DNA of 64,000 bases from Margaritifera margaritifera. Its lineage: Eukaryota > Mollusca > Bivalvia > Unionida > Margaritiferidae. The notes beneath the pieces are model-generated. The model saw only the letters and a program-made list of their open reading frames with translations, did no database searches and had not been told where the DNA came from. This document shows, one piece after another, positions 40,441-49,907 of this stretch (its first letter is position 1; each line of letters opens with the position of its first letter). Made by a program: the position numbers and the translations under genes. Location: positions 2,111,001 through 2,175,000 of the forward strand of contig JAQPZY010001555.1 in NCBI GenBank assembly GCA_029931535.1, given 5' to 3'.

Positions 40441-41765
40441 ACATATAAAACACATAGGCCTTTATAACATATAAAACACATAGGCCTTTATAACATATAA
40501 AACACATAGGCCTATATAACATATAAAACACATAGGCCTTTATAACATATAAAACACATAGGCCTATATAACATATAAAACACATAGGCCTTTATAACAT
40601 ATAAAACACATAGGTCTATATAACATGTAAAACACATAGGCCTATATAACATATATAACACATAGGTATATATAATATATAAAACACATAGGCCTATATA
40701 ACATATAAAACACATAGGTCTATATAACATATAAAACACATAGGCCTTTATAACATATAAAACACATAGGCCAATATAACATATAAAACACATAGGCCTT
40801 TATAACATATAAAACACATAGGCATTTATAACATATAAAACACATAGGCCAATATAACATATAAAACACATCGGCCTATATAACATATAAAACACATAGG
40901 CCTTTATAACATATAAAACACATAGGCCTTTATAACATATAAAACACATAGGCCTATATAACATATAAAACACATAGGCCTATATAACATATAAAACACA
41001 TAGGTCTTTATAACATATAAAACACATAGGCCTATATAACATATAAAACACATAGGCCTTTATAACATATAAAACACATAGGCCTATATAACATGTAAAA
41101 CACATAGGCCTATATAACATATATAACACATAGGTATATATAATATATAAAACACATAGGCCTATATAACATATAAAACACATAGGTCTATATAACATAT
41201 AAAACACATAGGCCTTTATAACATATAAAACACATAGGCCAATATAACATATAAAACACATAGGCCTTTATAACATATAAAACACATAGGCCTTTATAAC
41301 ATATAAAACACATAGGCCAATATAACATATAAAACACATCGGCCTATATAACATATAAAACACATAGGCCTTTATAACATATAAAACACATAGGCCTTTA
41401 TAACATATAAAACACATAGGCCTATATAACATATAAAACACATAGGCCTATATAACATATAAAACACATAGGCCTTTATAACATAAAACACATAGGCCTA
41501 TATAACATATAAAACACGTAGGCCTTTATAACATATAAAACACATAGGCCTATATAACATATAAAACACATAGGCCTATATAACATATAAAACACATAGG
41601 CCTATATAACATATAAAACACATAGGCCTTTATAACATATAAAACACATAGGCCTATATAACATATAAAACACATAGGCCTTTATAACATATAAAACACA
41701 TAGGCCTATATAACATATAAAACACATAGGCCTATATAACATATATAACACATAGGCATATATAT
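40441..41765. repeat. 26-bp satellite array with 468-bp higher-order repeat
   Basis: About 51 copies of a 26-bp unit with core ACACATAGGCCTTTATAACA. Variant units recur in the same order 468 bp apart (18 units): the region around 40512-40793 is repeated nearly exactly at 40980-41261, including the rare ATGTAAAACAC and ATATATAACACATAGGTATA variants. Open frames here are a by-product. Confidence 0.9.
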
Positions 41766-42082
41766 GTTCACCCTCACTTCATCTCATCCATTCTTTCTTC
41801 CTAGGCCCTACGCAACAGTTTGAAGTGGGTTTCATGGTACCCATTCTCTACGGAGAGGGCTAATGGGTCTCAGTTTATACGTTCATGTAGACTAGTTGCA
41901 CATTCTGGGTTATGAAACTTGGTGAAGGTATACATCTCCACAAGTACTACATTCTCATCACAAAGTAGTTGACTATGACCCATATTTCACGCTTAGCTGA
42001 CATTAGTCAAAAATAATGTGTTTTCTGTTTATTTCTCGAATTCTGTTCATGCTGGAATCATCAAAGTAGATGATTGCATGCA

Positions 42083-42176
<94 letters not shown>

Positions 42177-42189
42177 CATATATATGCAC

Positions 42190-42258
<69 letters not shown>

Positions 42259-42273
42259 TATATATATATATAC

Positions 42274-42347
<74 letters not shown>
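42083..42347. repeat. Compound CA-TC-TA-CA microsatellite
   Basis: CA, TC, TA, TC, TA, TACA and CA blocks in sequence. Overlapping long frames on both strands come from the repeats alone. A pure A run follows at 42629-42670. Confidence 0.9.
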
Positions 42348-42350
<3 letters not shown>

Positions 42351-42628
42351 GTATATCTCTATTGGTACCACACCCTTATAATAAAATAAGTTCACTATGA
42401 CCTAAATTTAACATTTTAACGCCATGGTATAAGCTTTTCCGTGACCACATAAGTTGTTTTCTTGCTATGTATATACTCTCCGATCTTGATTCACTAGAAG
42501 ATACTGGATTTTTTTTCTTCATTTATTGGTTTATGTCTTTTATGCCCTGTAACAGGAACCAGCATTTCGTTGTCAAGATCACTTTAGTCTGAATTTAATT
42601 TATTAGTTATAATTGATGTTTATAGCGT

Positions 42629-42673
<45 letters not shown>

Positions 42674-43457
42674 TAGTGGCGAGCTATGTAATCATTGATT
42701 ACACTCTGCTTAATACATTTTTTATCACGGATAAACATTGGCAGATGTTTCCGGCATAAAATGCAAATTAAATATTCTGTTTACAATAAGGAAATCACAA
42801 GGGAGAATTTCACGTCATAAATCTGCGCTCACTTTTTATTAATTGTCAACAAAATTATATTCAAGCTGATAGTATTGTTTTACTAATGATGGATGTCAAA
42901 ATATATTTGGTAAATTATTAATGTGTCAATAAGGAAAACAATATTTTTATTTTAAATCAAAAAAATTTCCTGGATTTAAGCTTAAAAAGATCAAAGATAT
43001 CCTTCAACTAACCCCCTTTGTACTTTTAACTTTAATTGAATTATATTAATTGCTTTATAATAAAACTATCCGCGATATAAGAGAACAGTGAGTTTCTGAT
43101 GATGTTAACTCTTGCAACAAATTACAGTCTTGACATACTGCAAAATATTTGACCGTACCCAACCATAAAATTAAGTCGAATGGACAAGATTACATTGTTG
43201 TCAAGGTAGCAAGACCTACAGGGGACATAACATAGTTGCGAAACGAACTGTGACGAGTAAAATATATTCGACGCAAAAATTCGATCAGTGTTAAAATGTC
43301 CTGTTTGACGGACACCTACCTTTTACCGCTGCTTGTTTTAGTACGTGAATGTGTTGTAGTTAATGTTGATCTTGATTATTGAGAAACAATCTTCAAGTGA
43401 TGGTGGAAATCGTGGAGTCTTTGCCATGTTATATGCACTATGATCTCAGTAGAAGGT

Positions 43458-43463
43458 TATGTG
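43458..43463. repeat. Target site duplication, left copy (TATGTG)
   Basis: TATGTG immediately precedes the element end AGTAGTAGGG and is repeated exactly after the other end. Because the neighbouring bases also match (T before, A after), it could be read as the 8-mer TTATGTGA. Six bp is the Polinton norm, so I place the ends accordingly. Confidence 0.85.
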
Positions 43464-45310
43464 AGTAGTAGGGTGGGGGTAAATAGACCCAAAATTTTGT
43501 CGGGGCACTACAGGCCCAAAATGTAATTTTTTCGGGGCACTACAGGCCCAAAATGTGGGTATGGGCCTGTAGAGGCCCCAAACAGAGTTTTAACGTGGTG
43601 GGGGCACTACAGACCCATACGGGAGTTTAACATGGCGGGGGTCTCTATAGGGACAACGGGAGGGAGGGAAATAGAATTAATCTTTCTTGAAAAAGGGTGG
43701 TCCTGTTGTATGCCTCCCAAATATTTAAGATATGTTATGTTTTGCTGCACACGCCTTGCGGCTACAAACAATGTTACAACATTTCCCAAAACCGAAGACG
43801 GGAGAACAGTAAAAACACGTTTTGTTTTATCGACAGTCTGAAATGGACTGACTGAAAATACATTGTTACAGTTTTCATGAACGCATGTTTGGGCTCAAGA
43901 ATGAGAGTGTAGAATAGGACGGGTTATAGAGTGCAGAATTGGATGGGTCATACTCGAGTCATTCTTACACCGTAAAGCTATGTGCTTGTTTGTTTTGTTT
44001 GTTTGTTTGTTTGTTTTTTTGTTTTTTTTGGTTTCCTTCTGAAAACGGTAGATCTAGAATTTTTTCGTGACACATTGCAGTGACAAAATAGGAACAAAGC
44101 TAAGATACCTGACATGCACAAGAACAACTAAACTCAAGATTTTATATGAGCCAACGATTGACCTATGGAAGAAAAATCGTTGTACAATTTTTAAAGGTTG
44201 CAAGTTTTTGAAAAAATTACAAAACTAACGTCACATTTCACATAATCATTGTGACTACTGCCAACATTTGTGGAGAGGCATCTTAAAACGGGAACAGATA
44301 CCATTATCATTTCAATCGAAATCATTGTATAAGAAACTTAGTGTTTGTGAAACAGAGAGAATTGACATTACGACGGAGAGAGAGAGAGAGAGAGAATATT
44401 TTATTCCTACTTTTAAAAATATCACGCCACTTACCTTTTTTTATGGTATATTTTCCTTAAGAAATTTCAAAATCACACATTCCATTTTTAAAAAATCACA
44501 TCGATAGGAAAAAAATCCTCTTTTTTTCGGTAAAATATCACAAGATTGAATTGGAGACATAGTCTACTAAAATCCTTCTTTTGAAAACGTAGATGTAAAA
44601 TTCTCACAAAATAATATATCCAAACGTTCTGTGATGTATTTTGACTTAAGGCTGATACACTTTCCATTGATCACAAATTATACGATGGGGTTGTGCACAG
44701 AACATTAGATTATAATGGTCTAGACTAAAAGTAACACTAAACTTCCGAAATTGTTAGCGGAGACTGAAAATAACCCTGAAAAAAAAAAAATGGAAAAAAT
44801 TGGCTGACTAAAAAATAGTACTAAAATTTCGTAACTCATTAAAAAATATTTTGTTATTTTATATTTTTTTATATACAAACCCAAATAAACCCAAAACCCA
44901 AACCCAAACCTAACACACTATCCCAAATGCCTTGTGTGCTGCCTAAAAACCCCAAAAACGTGCTATCAGACGAAAGGGTATGACAAAGGGATGAAATCAC
45001 GCCAACATACTATCCAACATATAAACCATCCATTTTTTTTACTTTTTTAAAATTTTTTTTATATATCAAACACAAAACTTACACACACTACACAACCCTT
45101 TTTTTATTTTTTAAATTTTTTATTTTTTATCCAACACATACACCACACGATCCATTGCGCTGACCTAAAAATAGGGTTCAGATCGACAGTGAGATAATAG
45201 ATAGAGGGGGGTGACTTCAGATCGATAGAAAGAGAGAGATAGAACATAATCATTATTATTTCAAATTCAATAAAAAACCACACAACACCATATTTTTTTT
45301 CAACAATAAC
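43464..45310. repeat. Left terminal inverted repeat, about 1.85 kb
   Basis: This is the reverse complement of 58843-60688. In the parts I compared, the only differences were a 1-bp length change in a G/T-rich stretch near 44020 and a T/A difference near 45060. Homology stops abruptly after CAACAATAAC. The outer 120 bp contain two direct copies of a roughly 38-bp unit with core GGGGCACTACAGGCCCAAAA. Further in are a short GA microsatellite (44377-44394) and an AAACCC-rich patch (44878-44915). Short ORFs here are mirrored in the other TIR and look incidental. The TIR is longer than the 0.1-1 kb usual for Polintons. Confidence 0.92.
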
Positions 45311-45371
45311 CATTTTTTAATTAACAATAACTATTCTAACATAAAAATACTAACCATTCAACCATAAATTT

Positions 45372-45941
45372 TCAAACAGGAACATATTTACAAGGTTGAC
45401 AACGTTGGGAAGGTAAAGTAAATGTTAAACTTTCTACATCTACATCATCATTTTGATGTACACTACGATGGTGAGCTAAAGACAAGAGATAACCATAACG
45501 TTGACAAAACCATTGTTGTACTTTAGCATCATTTCGAACATAGTCACTATCAAAATAAGTCAGTAAATGTTCTAAGGAATATCCAAGACTGCGTTGATGA
45601 AGATAATGAACACAATATTGTCCACACACCATAGAATCTGATCCTTGTAGTCTCACATTATTGAATCGAGTCGAGACGGCATTTCTTCTCATAAACTCGA
45701 TGATGTCTTTTTCCAAAGGAGGTAATCCATAAGAATCAAAATATTCCACACAGTGATTGTTGGGAAAGTACACAGCAATCCAATGGGTTCCTGGTAGATG
45801 ACTGTCGTCAGTATTGATGACATAAGCATGAACGTTTTTTGGTTTACGATGAGGTAGTTCATCTTTAGCACATACCACAGGATTCCAAGAAGAAGTATAG
45901 GAACTGCGATTCAATAAGTAATGAAGTTCCCTGGTATCCAT
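45372..45941 (-). CDS. Adenain-like cysteine protease (virion maturation protease)
   Basis: 189 aa, close to the size of adenovirus protease (about 200 aa). The catalytic set is visible: His53 in GTHWIAVYF, Asp69 in EYFDSYG, Cys106 in MVCGQYC, and Gln99 seven residues before the Cys, the spacing of the adenain oxyanion Gln. In this family the enzyme cleaves capsid and core precursors during maturation; that role is inferred here. It is the last gene of the minus-strand block. Its ATG lies 10 nt after the stop of the 195-aa gene and its 3' end is about 60 bp from the left TIR, so it probably relies on a shared transcript. It looks intact. Confidence 0.9.
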   Translation of the reverse strand: MDTRELHYLLNRSSYTSSWNPVVCAKDELPHRKPKNVHAYVINTDDSHLPGTHWIAVYFPNNHCVEYFDSYGLPPLEKDIIEFMRRNAVSTRFNNVRLQGSDSMVCGQYCVHYLHQRSLGYSLEHLLTYFDSDYVRNDAKVQQWFCQRYGYLLSLAHHRSVHQNDDVDVESLTFTLPSQRCQPCKYVPV

Positions 45942-45951
45942 TTTTTTGTCT

Positions 45952-46539
45952 TCAACAATGGAAATAACTCACTATCAATTCACACCTGACTTTATGCTTG
46001 AATTGTTCTGTCTTGTAATTCCAAGAATATTCACGTCGGATAGGTTCTGCACTCTGATGAATGAGTCCTTCGATCCGTTTGATCTCCAGAGAAGTCAATG
46101 GAGGAAAAGAAGAAGTCTGTAAGACTTTATACCACTGTGTCAACACGTGTTCATCTGAGAGTTGTGTCCAGGCCGTTTCCAAATATTCATCCAATTGTTC
46201 TTCACCTGTCAACATCATACATTTGTCGTGTTGTATCCGACTGGGATGATCGTTTTGACATCCATAACATTGTTCTTTAATCAAACTGTTAATGATTGGA
46301 CTCAATTCCTGAGCATAACAGGTCACTAACTGTTTTTCGTGTTCTGGCCATCGACAAACCATAAATCCAGTAAACACAGGAACGGAATGGTTTTCTTCTT
46401 CTTCTTCTTTTTTTTCTTCTATTTGAGGTACTAAATAAATGACTTCGTCATTATCATTATCCTTTGTGGTAGTTGGTGACTGGTGAATCACTTCACAAAA
46501 TCCCTCATCTATCTCGATAGGTTCTTCTACGTTCTGCAT
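45952..46539 (-). CDS. Conserved hypothetical protein between protease and major capsid
   Basis: 195 aa, starting at ATG 12 nt after the MCP stop. The first 60 residues are acidic and low-complexity, with a Glu/Lys run near residues 42-48. The rest is globular and Cys/His-rich, including the CYGCQNDHPS segment followed by HDKC, a possible metal-binding arrangement. No transmembrane segment is seen. I recall similarly placed Cys/His proteins beside F54H12.2-like capsid genes but cannot name a function. Position in the tightly spaced structural block suggests a virion or late role (inference). No break is visible. Confidence 0.7.
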   Translation of the reverse strand: MQNVEEPIEIDEGFCEVIHQSPTTTKDNDNDEVIYLVPQIEEKKEEEEENHSVPVFTGFMVCRWPEHEKQLVTCYAQELSPIINSLIKEQCYGCQNDHPSRIQHDKCMMLTGEEQLDEYLETAWTQLSDEHVLTQWYKVLQTSSFPPLTSLEIKRIEGLIHQSAEPIRREYSWNYKTEQFKHKVRCELIVSYFHC

Positions 46540-46551
46540 CTTTTGTTTCTT

Positions 46552-47910
46552 CTAATAGTCTACAATGACTTCCCTCAAACTGTTGATCTCTAGAGTGTTA
46601 TCAAATTCTGCATACAAGATGACGTTCACTGTCTGGGTTAGAGCTTGACCAAACTGAAGTTCCACACGAAGGGGGCCTGATTTTATAGGGTGGAAATGTC
46701 CTTCATCGCTGCCTTGGTCCGGAGTGAAATCAAATCCCCACAAGGCATACCCTCCTGCATAATCCTCATACGTAATGCCGTGGCTACTGTCTCGGCCTAA
46801 CTGTCCTGTGGCTTCATACAGGGTCAAGTAAGATCGTAAGTAATTTCTCTCGCCACCAAAGTCAGGTTCAAAAGGTCTGGTACACAAGGTCTTGCCATCT
46901 CGACTGACATCTATCTTGGTGACGTTAAAGTGTTCAAACTGGAACGGATTCTGACTGATGGCTCCGTTGAAGGCTGCATTAGAAACCATACCAATGATCA
47001 AACGTTTAGGGAGCTGTCCTTGAAAGATGTGATCTTCGACTATGGATCGGAGTCCAGCGGCTGCAGTAAAGGTTTTCACTTCCACGCGTCTAAGAGGATA
47101 CTTAGCAGTGGTTCTGCTCAAGGTTTGACTGATGTCGTTAGCTACTTTGGGTAAGACTTCTACACGTCGCACATAAAGTTTGGCTTGTTGAATGATGGTT
47201 TTCCACTCGTTAGCAAAAGCTATCAAATGGAAAGCGGCACTACTGCGATTCAGTCTCAGACGTACATCTACTCCGTTCAACAAATACTTGTCTTGCAACC
47301 ACATGTCCAAATGCAAACGATCCATCAGTTCTAAACTGTTCCCTCTGATTTTCTTTCGGCGTTCGTTAAATCCCACATTATGGGGATCTGCTGGAATTAT
47401 TTTATGAGCAGCATCATCAGTCTGGTCAATCCTCGCCCCTGTTGACGGGGATATGTCGTTGAAGGCACCCGCGGTGTCAGGTTTCCAGACCACCGAAGCA
47501 TCCAGATGAGTGTTCTTGGCATCTTTTCCGTACGACAAGAGATTTTCCAAATAAGCACGGTAAGGGTAAGTATCCAAACTGCTGCTGATCAGTTTGTTAT
47601 TCAAGTACAAATCTACTCCACTGAACAAAGAATGAAAGAAATTATTGACGGGAGCTACTAGGGAAGCTTCCACAGGAAGGCTGTTGTCACTTTTTTGTAC
47701 TAGCAGTTTCAGGTACAAGTAACTGTTATTCAGATCGATGTAATCTTCGGTTTGTCCTTTGATATCAAATTCGATAGGAGCTGAATCCGTCAAAGACGAT
47801 ACAGGATGAAATTCCACCCATTGGGATTCTTGCATTGTCATCATGGTGGGACGCATAGAAAACAGTTCTAGTTCGGACTTGGTACATTCGCAAGAATCTC
47901 GGTGCATCAT
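46552..47910 (-). CDS. Major capsid protein, double jelly-roll (F54H12.2-like family)
   Basis: About 452 aa. The N-terminus (DSCECTKSELELF), then WVEFHPVSSLTDSAPIEF, then NNFFHSLFSGVDLYLNNKLI and YPYRAYLENLLSYG are the signature of the animal proteins annotated 'F54H12.2-like'. These are the hexon-type capsid proteins of Polinton/adintovirus elements. A double jelly-roll fold building the icosahedral shell is family knowledge, not visible directly. I start at ATG 47910 (a second ATG follows at once); the frame is open a little further upstream only through a GTG. It begins 9 nt after the 149-aa gene stop and has no TATA box of its own. Full length and intact. Confidence 0.9.
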   Translation of the reverse strand: MMHRDSCECTKSELELFSMRPTMMTMQESQWVEFHPVSSLTDSAPIEFDIKGQTEDYIDLNNSYLYLKLLVQKSDNSLPVEASLVAPVNNFFHSLFSGVDLYLNNKLISSSLDTYPYRAYLENLLSYGKDAKNTHLDASVVWKPDTAGAFNDISPSTGARIDQTDDAAHKIIPADPHNVGFNERRKKIRGNSLELMDRLHLDMWLQDKYLLNGVDVRLRLNRSSAAFHLIAFANEWKTIIQQAKLYVRRVEVLPKVANDISQTLSRTTAKYPLRRVEVKTFTAAAGLRSIVEDHIFQGQLPKRLIIGMVSNAAFNGAISQNPFQFEHFNVTKIDVSRDGKTLCTRPFEPDFGGERNYLRSYLTLYEATGQLGRDSSHGITYEDYAGGYALWGFDFTPDQGSDEGHFHPIKSGPLRVELQFGQALTQTVNVILYAEFDNTLEINSLREVIVDY

Positions 47911-47919
47911 TTTCACAGT

Positions 47920-48369
47920 TTAGTAATCAAATACGTCTAATTCTCTACCAGTTCTTCTTCTTTTCTTATTTTTTCTGGAAGTACTACTGTCGTGTGTTCT
48001 TTTATGAACTTTGAAAGGATTTTGAGGTTGTCGTCTCTTTCTACCTTGTCCTTGCTGCTGTGAAGTAATGCCAGAGTCTGAAGCGTGAAGCGTATTTATA
48101 GGATTTTCTCGGAGACCTAAAAGATCTTTACCAGTCGTCATCAACACATTTTTGCCTGCTCTCAAAAAGGCTTCTTTAGGATTTTGTTTGTCGATGAGGA
48201 CGTTTTGCAAAAATTCTTTTCCTTGTGTCAAAGCAGCATCTTTTAAGGCATGAAATCCTCGAGTCACCATCGGTTTCAAAATAGGAGCTACCGTCCGAAA
48301 AGCTGATTTTAACATATCTCCTAAACCATGTCCTCGTTGTCGAGCCACTCCTTGGTACACTGGATACAT
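47920..48369 (-). CDS. Small basic virion protein with N-terminal amphipathic segment
   Basis: 149 aa. Residues about 10-60 form amphipathic helices beginning GHGLGDMLKSAF, and the C-terminal third is strongly basic with a KNKKRRRTGR cluster. A glycine-rich start, an amphipathic helix and a basic tail recall adenovirus-type internal proteins (pVI- or core-like). I base this on layout, not on recognisable homology. It sits between the penton-like and major capsid genes with gaps of 15 and 9 nt, supporting a structural role. ATG at 48369. Confidence 0.6.
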   Translation of the reverse strand: MYPVYQGVARQRGHGLGDMLKSAFRTVAPILKPMVTRGFHALKDAALTQGKEFLQNVLIDKQNPKEAFLRAGKNVLMTTGKDLLGLRENPINTLHASDSGITSQQQGQGRKRRQPQNPFKVHKRTHDSSTSRKNKKRRRTGRELDVFDY

Positions 48370-48384
48370 TTTTTTTGAGGAATG

Positions 48385-49452
48385 TTAGAGAACTTGTTTT
48401 TTTCGAAAATGTAGTTTCACCGTGACTTTTCCTTGGTCAATGAATGGAACACTTTGTCCTAAATCTCCTTTTATACTAATCTGGACACTGTCAAAATACG
48501 ATTTACTGACTGGAAGATAATGAGGATGAACAAATTCACGGTGAACGTGAAAGGTGTTGCCACCAACACTAGCATTACTAGTGGTAGTACTACTTCCACC
48601 CTCTTCGTCCACAGTAACACTAGAACCACCACCACCACTATTATCCAATTTGAAAGGAATGACTCTCAGTAACGGAGCAGAGGTGTGTCCCACCACGTTG
48701 TACTCCACCACATCGGAGTAGACAAACATTAAATTCAGTCCACCATTCAATTCAATAGGATGTTTAAATTTATGTCCAAATTCTACGTTGGTTCCAAACT
48801 CTAAATCACTTTCAGCGGTAAAATCTTTATTTCCACCCAAAATACCAAACAATCCAGAGCAAAATTCAATGGTCAAATATTTTCTCTCTTCCAAAGGTAA
48901 ACCTTTATCTTTCTCAGTAAGGAGTTGCCCTCTCTCTTTGAAAAATTGGACAATTAAACGTCGTGCCAAAGCATGGTAAGCAATTCTTACAAATTTATTG
49001 GCTGCTGATATGGCATATTGAAATTGGCGTGCAAACTGGGTTCTAATGGTGTCCACCAAATGTTCAGGACTAAAATAATATCCTGTAGGAATTCTCAGGG
49101 TAATCTGAGAATAGACAATAGGACTAGTAGATTTAGGATCTGGTACTAACTTTTTGAATGATCCTTTCATGTCTGGATCTTCAGGGTTTTCTTTCCAGAT
49201 TTCAGGATCATTATTTACCAAGTGATCATGTATTTTTTTGTTCAAGATTTGTAAAACCATAGTGTTTTGAGTTTTGTTGATGTTTATGATTTGCGTAGGA
49301 TGAATGATTTCTACCAAACTAACTTCCCAATGAGCATCGTGATCCAATTGAATGGCTTGAGGTAATTTGGCCGTGAAACAACATAAGCTGTTGTTGGGAA
49401 ACACATCCATGGAACTGTCACTAGGTAACGTTAAATAAAATTGGTCATTCAT
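48385..49452 (-). CDS. Penton-like minor capsid protein
   Basis: 355 aa. The N-terminus FYLTLPSDSSMDVFPNNSL followed by WEVSLVEIIHP is characteristic of the proteins that accompany F54H12.2-like capsid genes and are regarded as the minor (penton, single jelly-roll) capsid protein. A Gly/Ser/Thr-rich low-complexity loop lies near residues 272-298. Its ATG overlaps the stop of the upstream two-TM gene by 4 nt (ATGA), so the two are probably on one transcript. Intact. The penton assignment rests on family and position. Confidence 0.78.
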   Translation of the reverse strand: MNDQFYLTLPSDSSMDVFPNNSLCCFTAKLPQAIQLDHDAHWEVSLVEIIHPTQIININKTQNTMVLQILNKKIHDHLVNNDPEIWKENPEDPDMKGSFKKLVPDPKSTSPIVYSQITLRIPTGYYFSPEHLVDTIRTQFARQFQYAISAANKFVRIAYHALARRLIVQFFKERGQLLTEKDKGLPLEERKYLTIEFCSGLFGILGGNKDFTAESDLEFGTNVEFGHKFKHPIELNGGLNLMFVYSDVVEYNVVGHTSAPLLRVIPFKLDNSGGGGSSVTVDEEGGSSTTTSNASVGGNTFHVHREFVHPHYLPVSKSYFDSVQISIKGDLGQSVPFIDQGKVTVKLHFRKKQVL

Positions 49453-49898
49453 AGTTCCAAAGTGGTGGTTTTGGTGTCCGAGGTGTCACCCAAGTGAACA
49501 GAAGAAGGATGTTCAAAAGGTTCCAAAAGAGGACTGGTAGTATTTTGGTGGTGGTGGTAACTGGACGAAGAAGAAGAAGATGGACTGGCGTTGTTGTGGT
49601 GACTGTTGTCGGTCGTGGTCGTAAATTTCAAAGAGGGACTGGGTAAAAGATAACCGATGCAACTGCTCAGTAAAATGGTCCACAATTGTTTGTCTCCTTG
49701 TTGTAAACTCAAATTGGCAATCGCTGCTCCGATGACACAATACACTACAAAGATTTGGCAGAAAAAGACAATTTGATTTTTAGGCACACGTTCTCCGCAC
49801 CACACCCAAAGTGGTTGTTTTTGTAATTCTTGAAGAGAAGAAGAACTCTGTGAAGGAGTCGTTGAAGTCGTCTGGGTGGCTACTGTGTTGAATGGCAT
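49449..49898 (-). CDS. Two-transmembrane protein conserved beside capsid genes
   Basis: 149 aa. A Ser/Thr/Gln-rich N-terminus is followed by WVWCGERVPKNQIVFF, a hydrophobic segment at about 43-63, a short polar loop with NLSLQQGDKQLW, a second hydrophobic segment at about 72-86, and a Ser/His/Thr-rich tail. Proteins with this WCGERVPK-plus-two-TM layout recur next to the penton-like gene in related elements (recollection, not checked). It could be a membrane or virion-envelope protein; the function is unknown. It starts 9 nt after the integrase stop and overlaps the penton-like gene by 4 nt. Confidence 0.65.
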   Translation of the reverse strand: MPFNTVATQTTSTTPSQSSSSLQELQKQPLWVWCGERVPKNQIVFFCQIFVVYCVIGAAIANLSLQQGDKQLWTILLSSCIGYLLPSPSLKFTTTTDNSHHNNASPSSSSSSSYHHHQNTTSPLLEPFEHPSSVHLGDTSDTKTTTLEL

Positions 49899-49907
49899 GT
49901 TGTGAGT

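Larger units (their letters stand above)
41766..43463. other. Left flank of the Polinton
   Basis: AT-rich flank with a compound microsatellite and an A run; no gene. The last six bases are the target duplication. Confidence 0.5.

Noticed and set aside
40512..41261. Two near-identical 93-codon minus-strand frames
   Set aside because: They are readings of a 26-bp satellite with a 468-bp higher-order repeat, not a duplicated gene.
42018..42400. Overlapping 87-123-codon frames on both strands
   Set aside because: All are produced by compound dinucleotide repeats that are open in several frames.
43607..44507. 60-79-codon frames in the left TIR, mirrored at 59646-60545 in the right TIR
   Set aside because: They occur on either strand, have no domain signs, and are mirrored only because the TIRs are identical.
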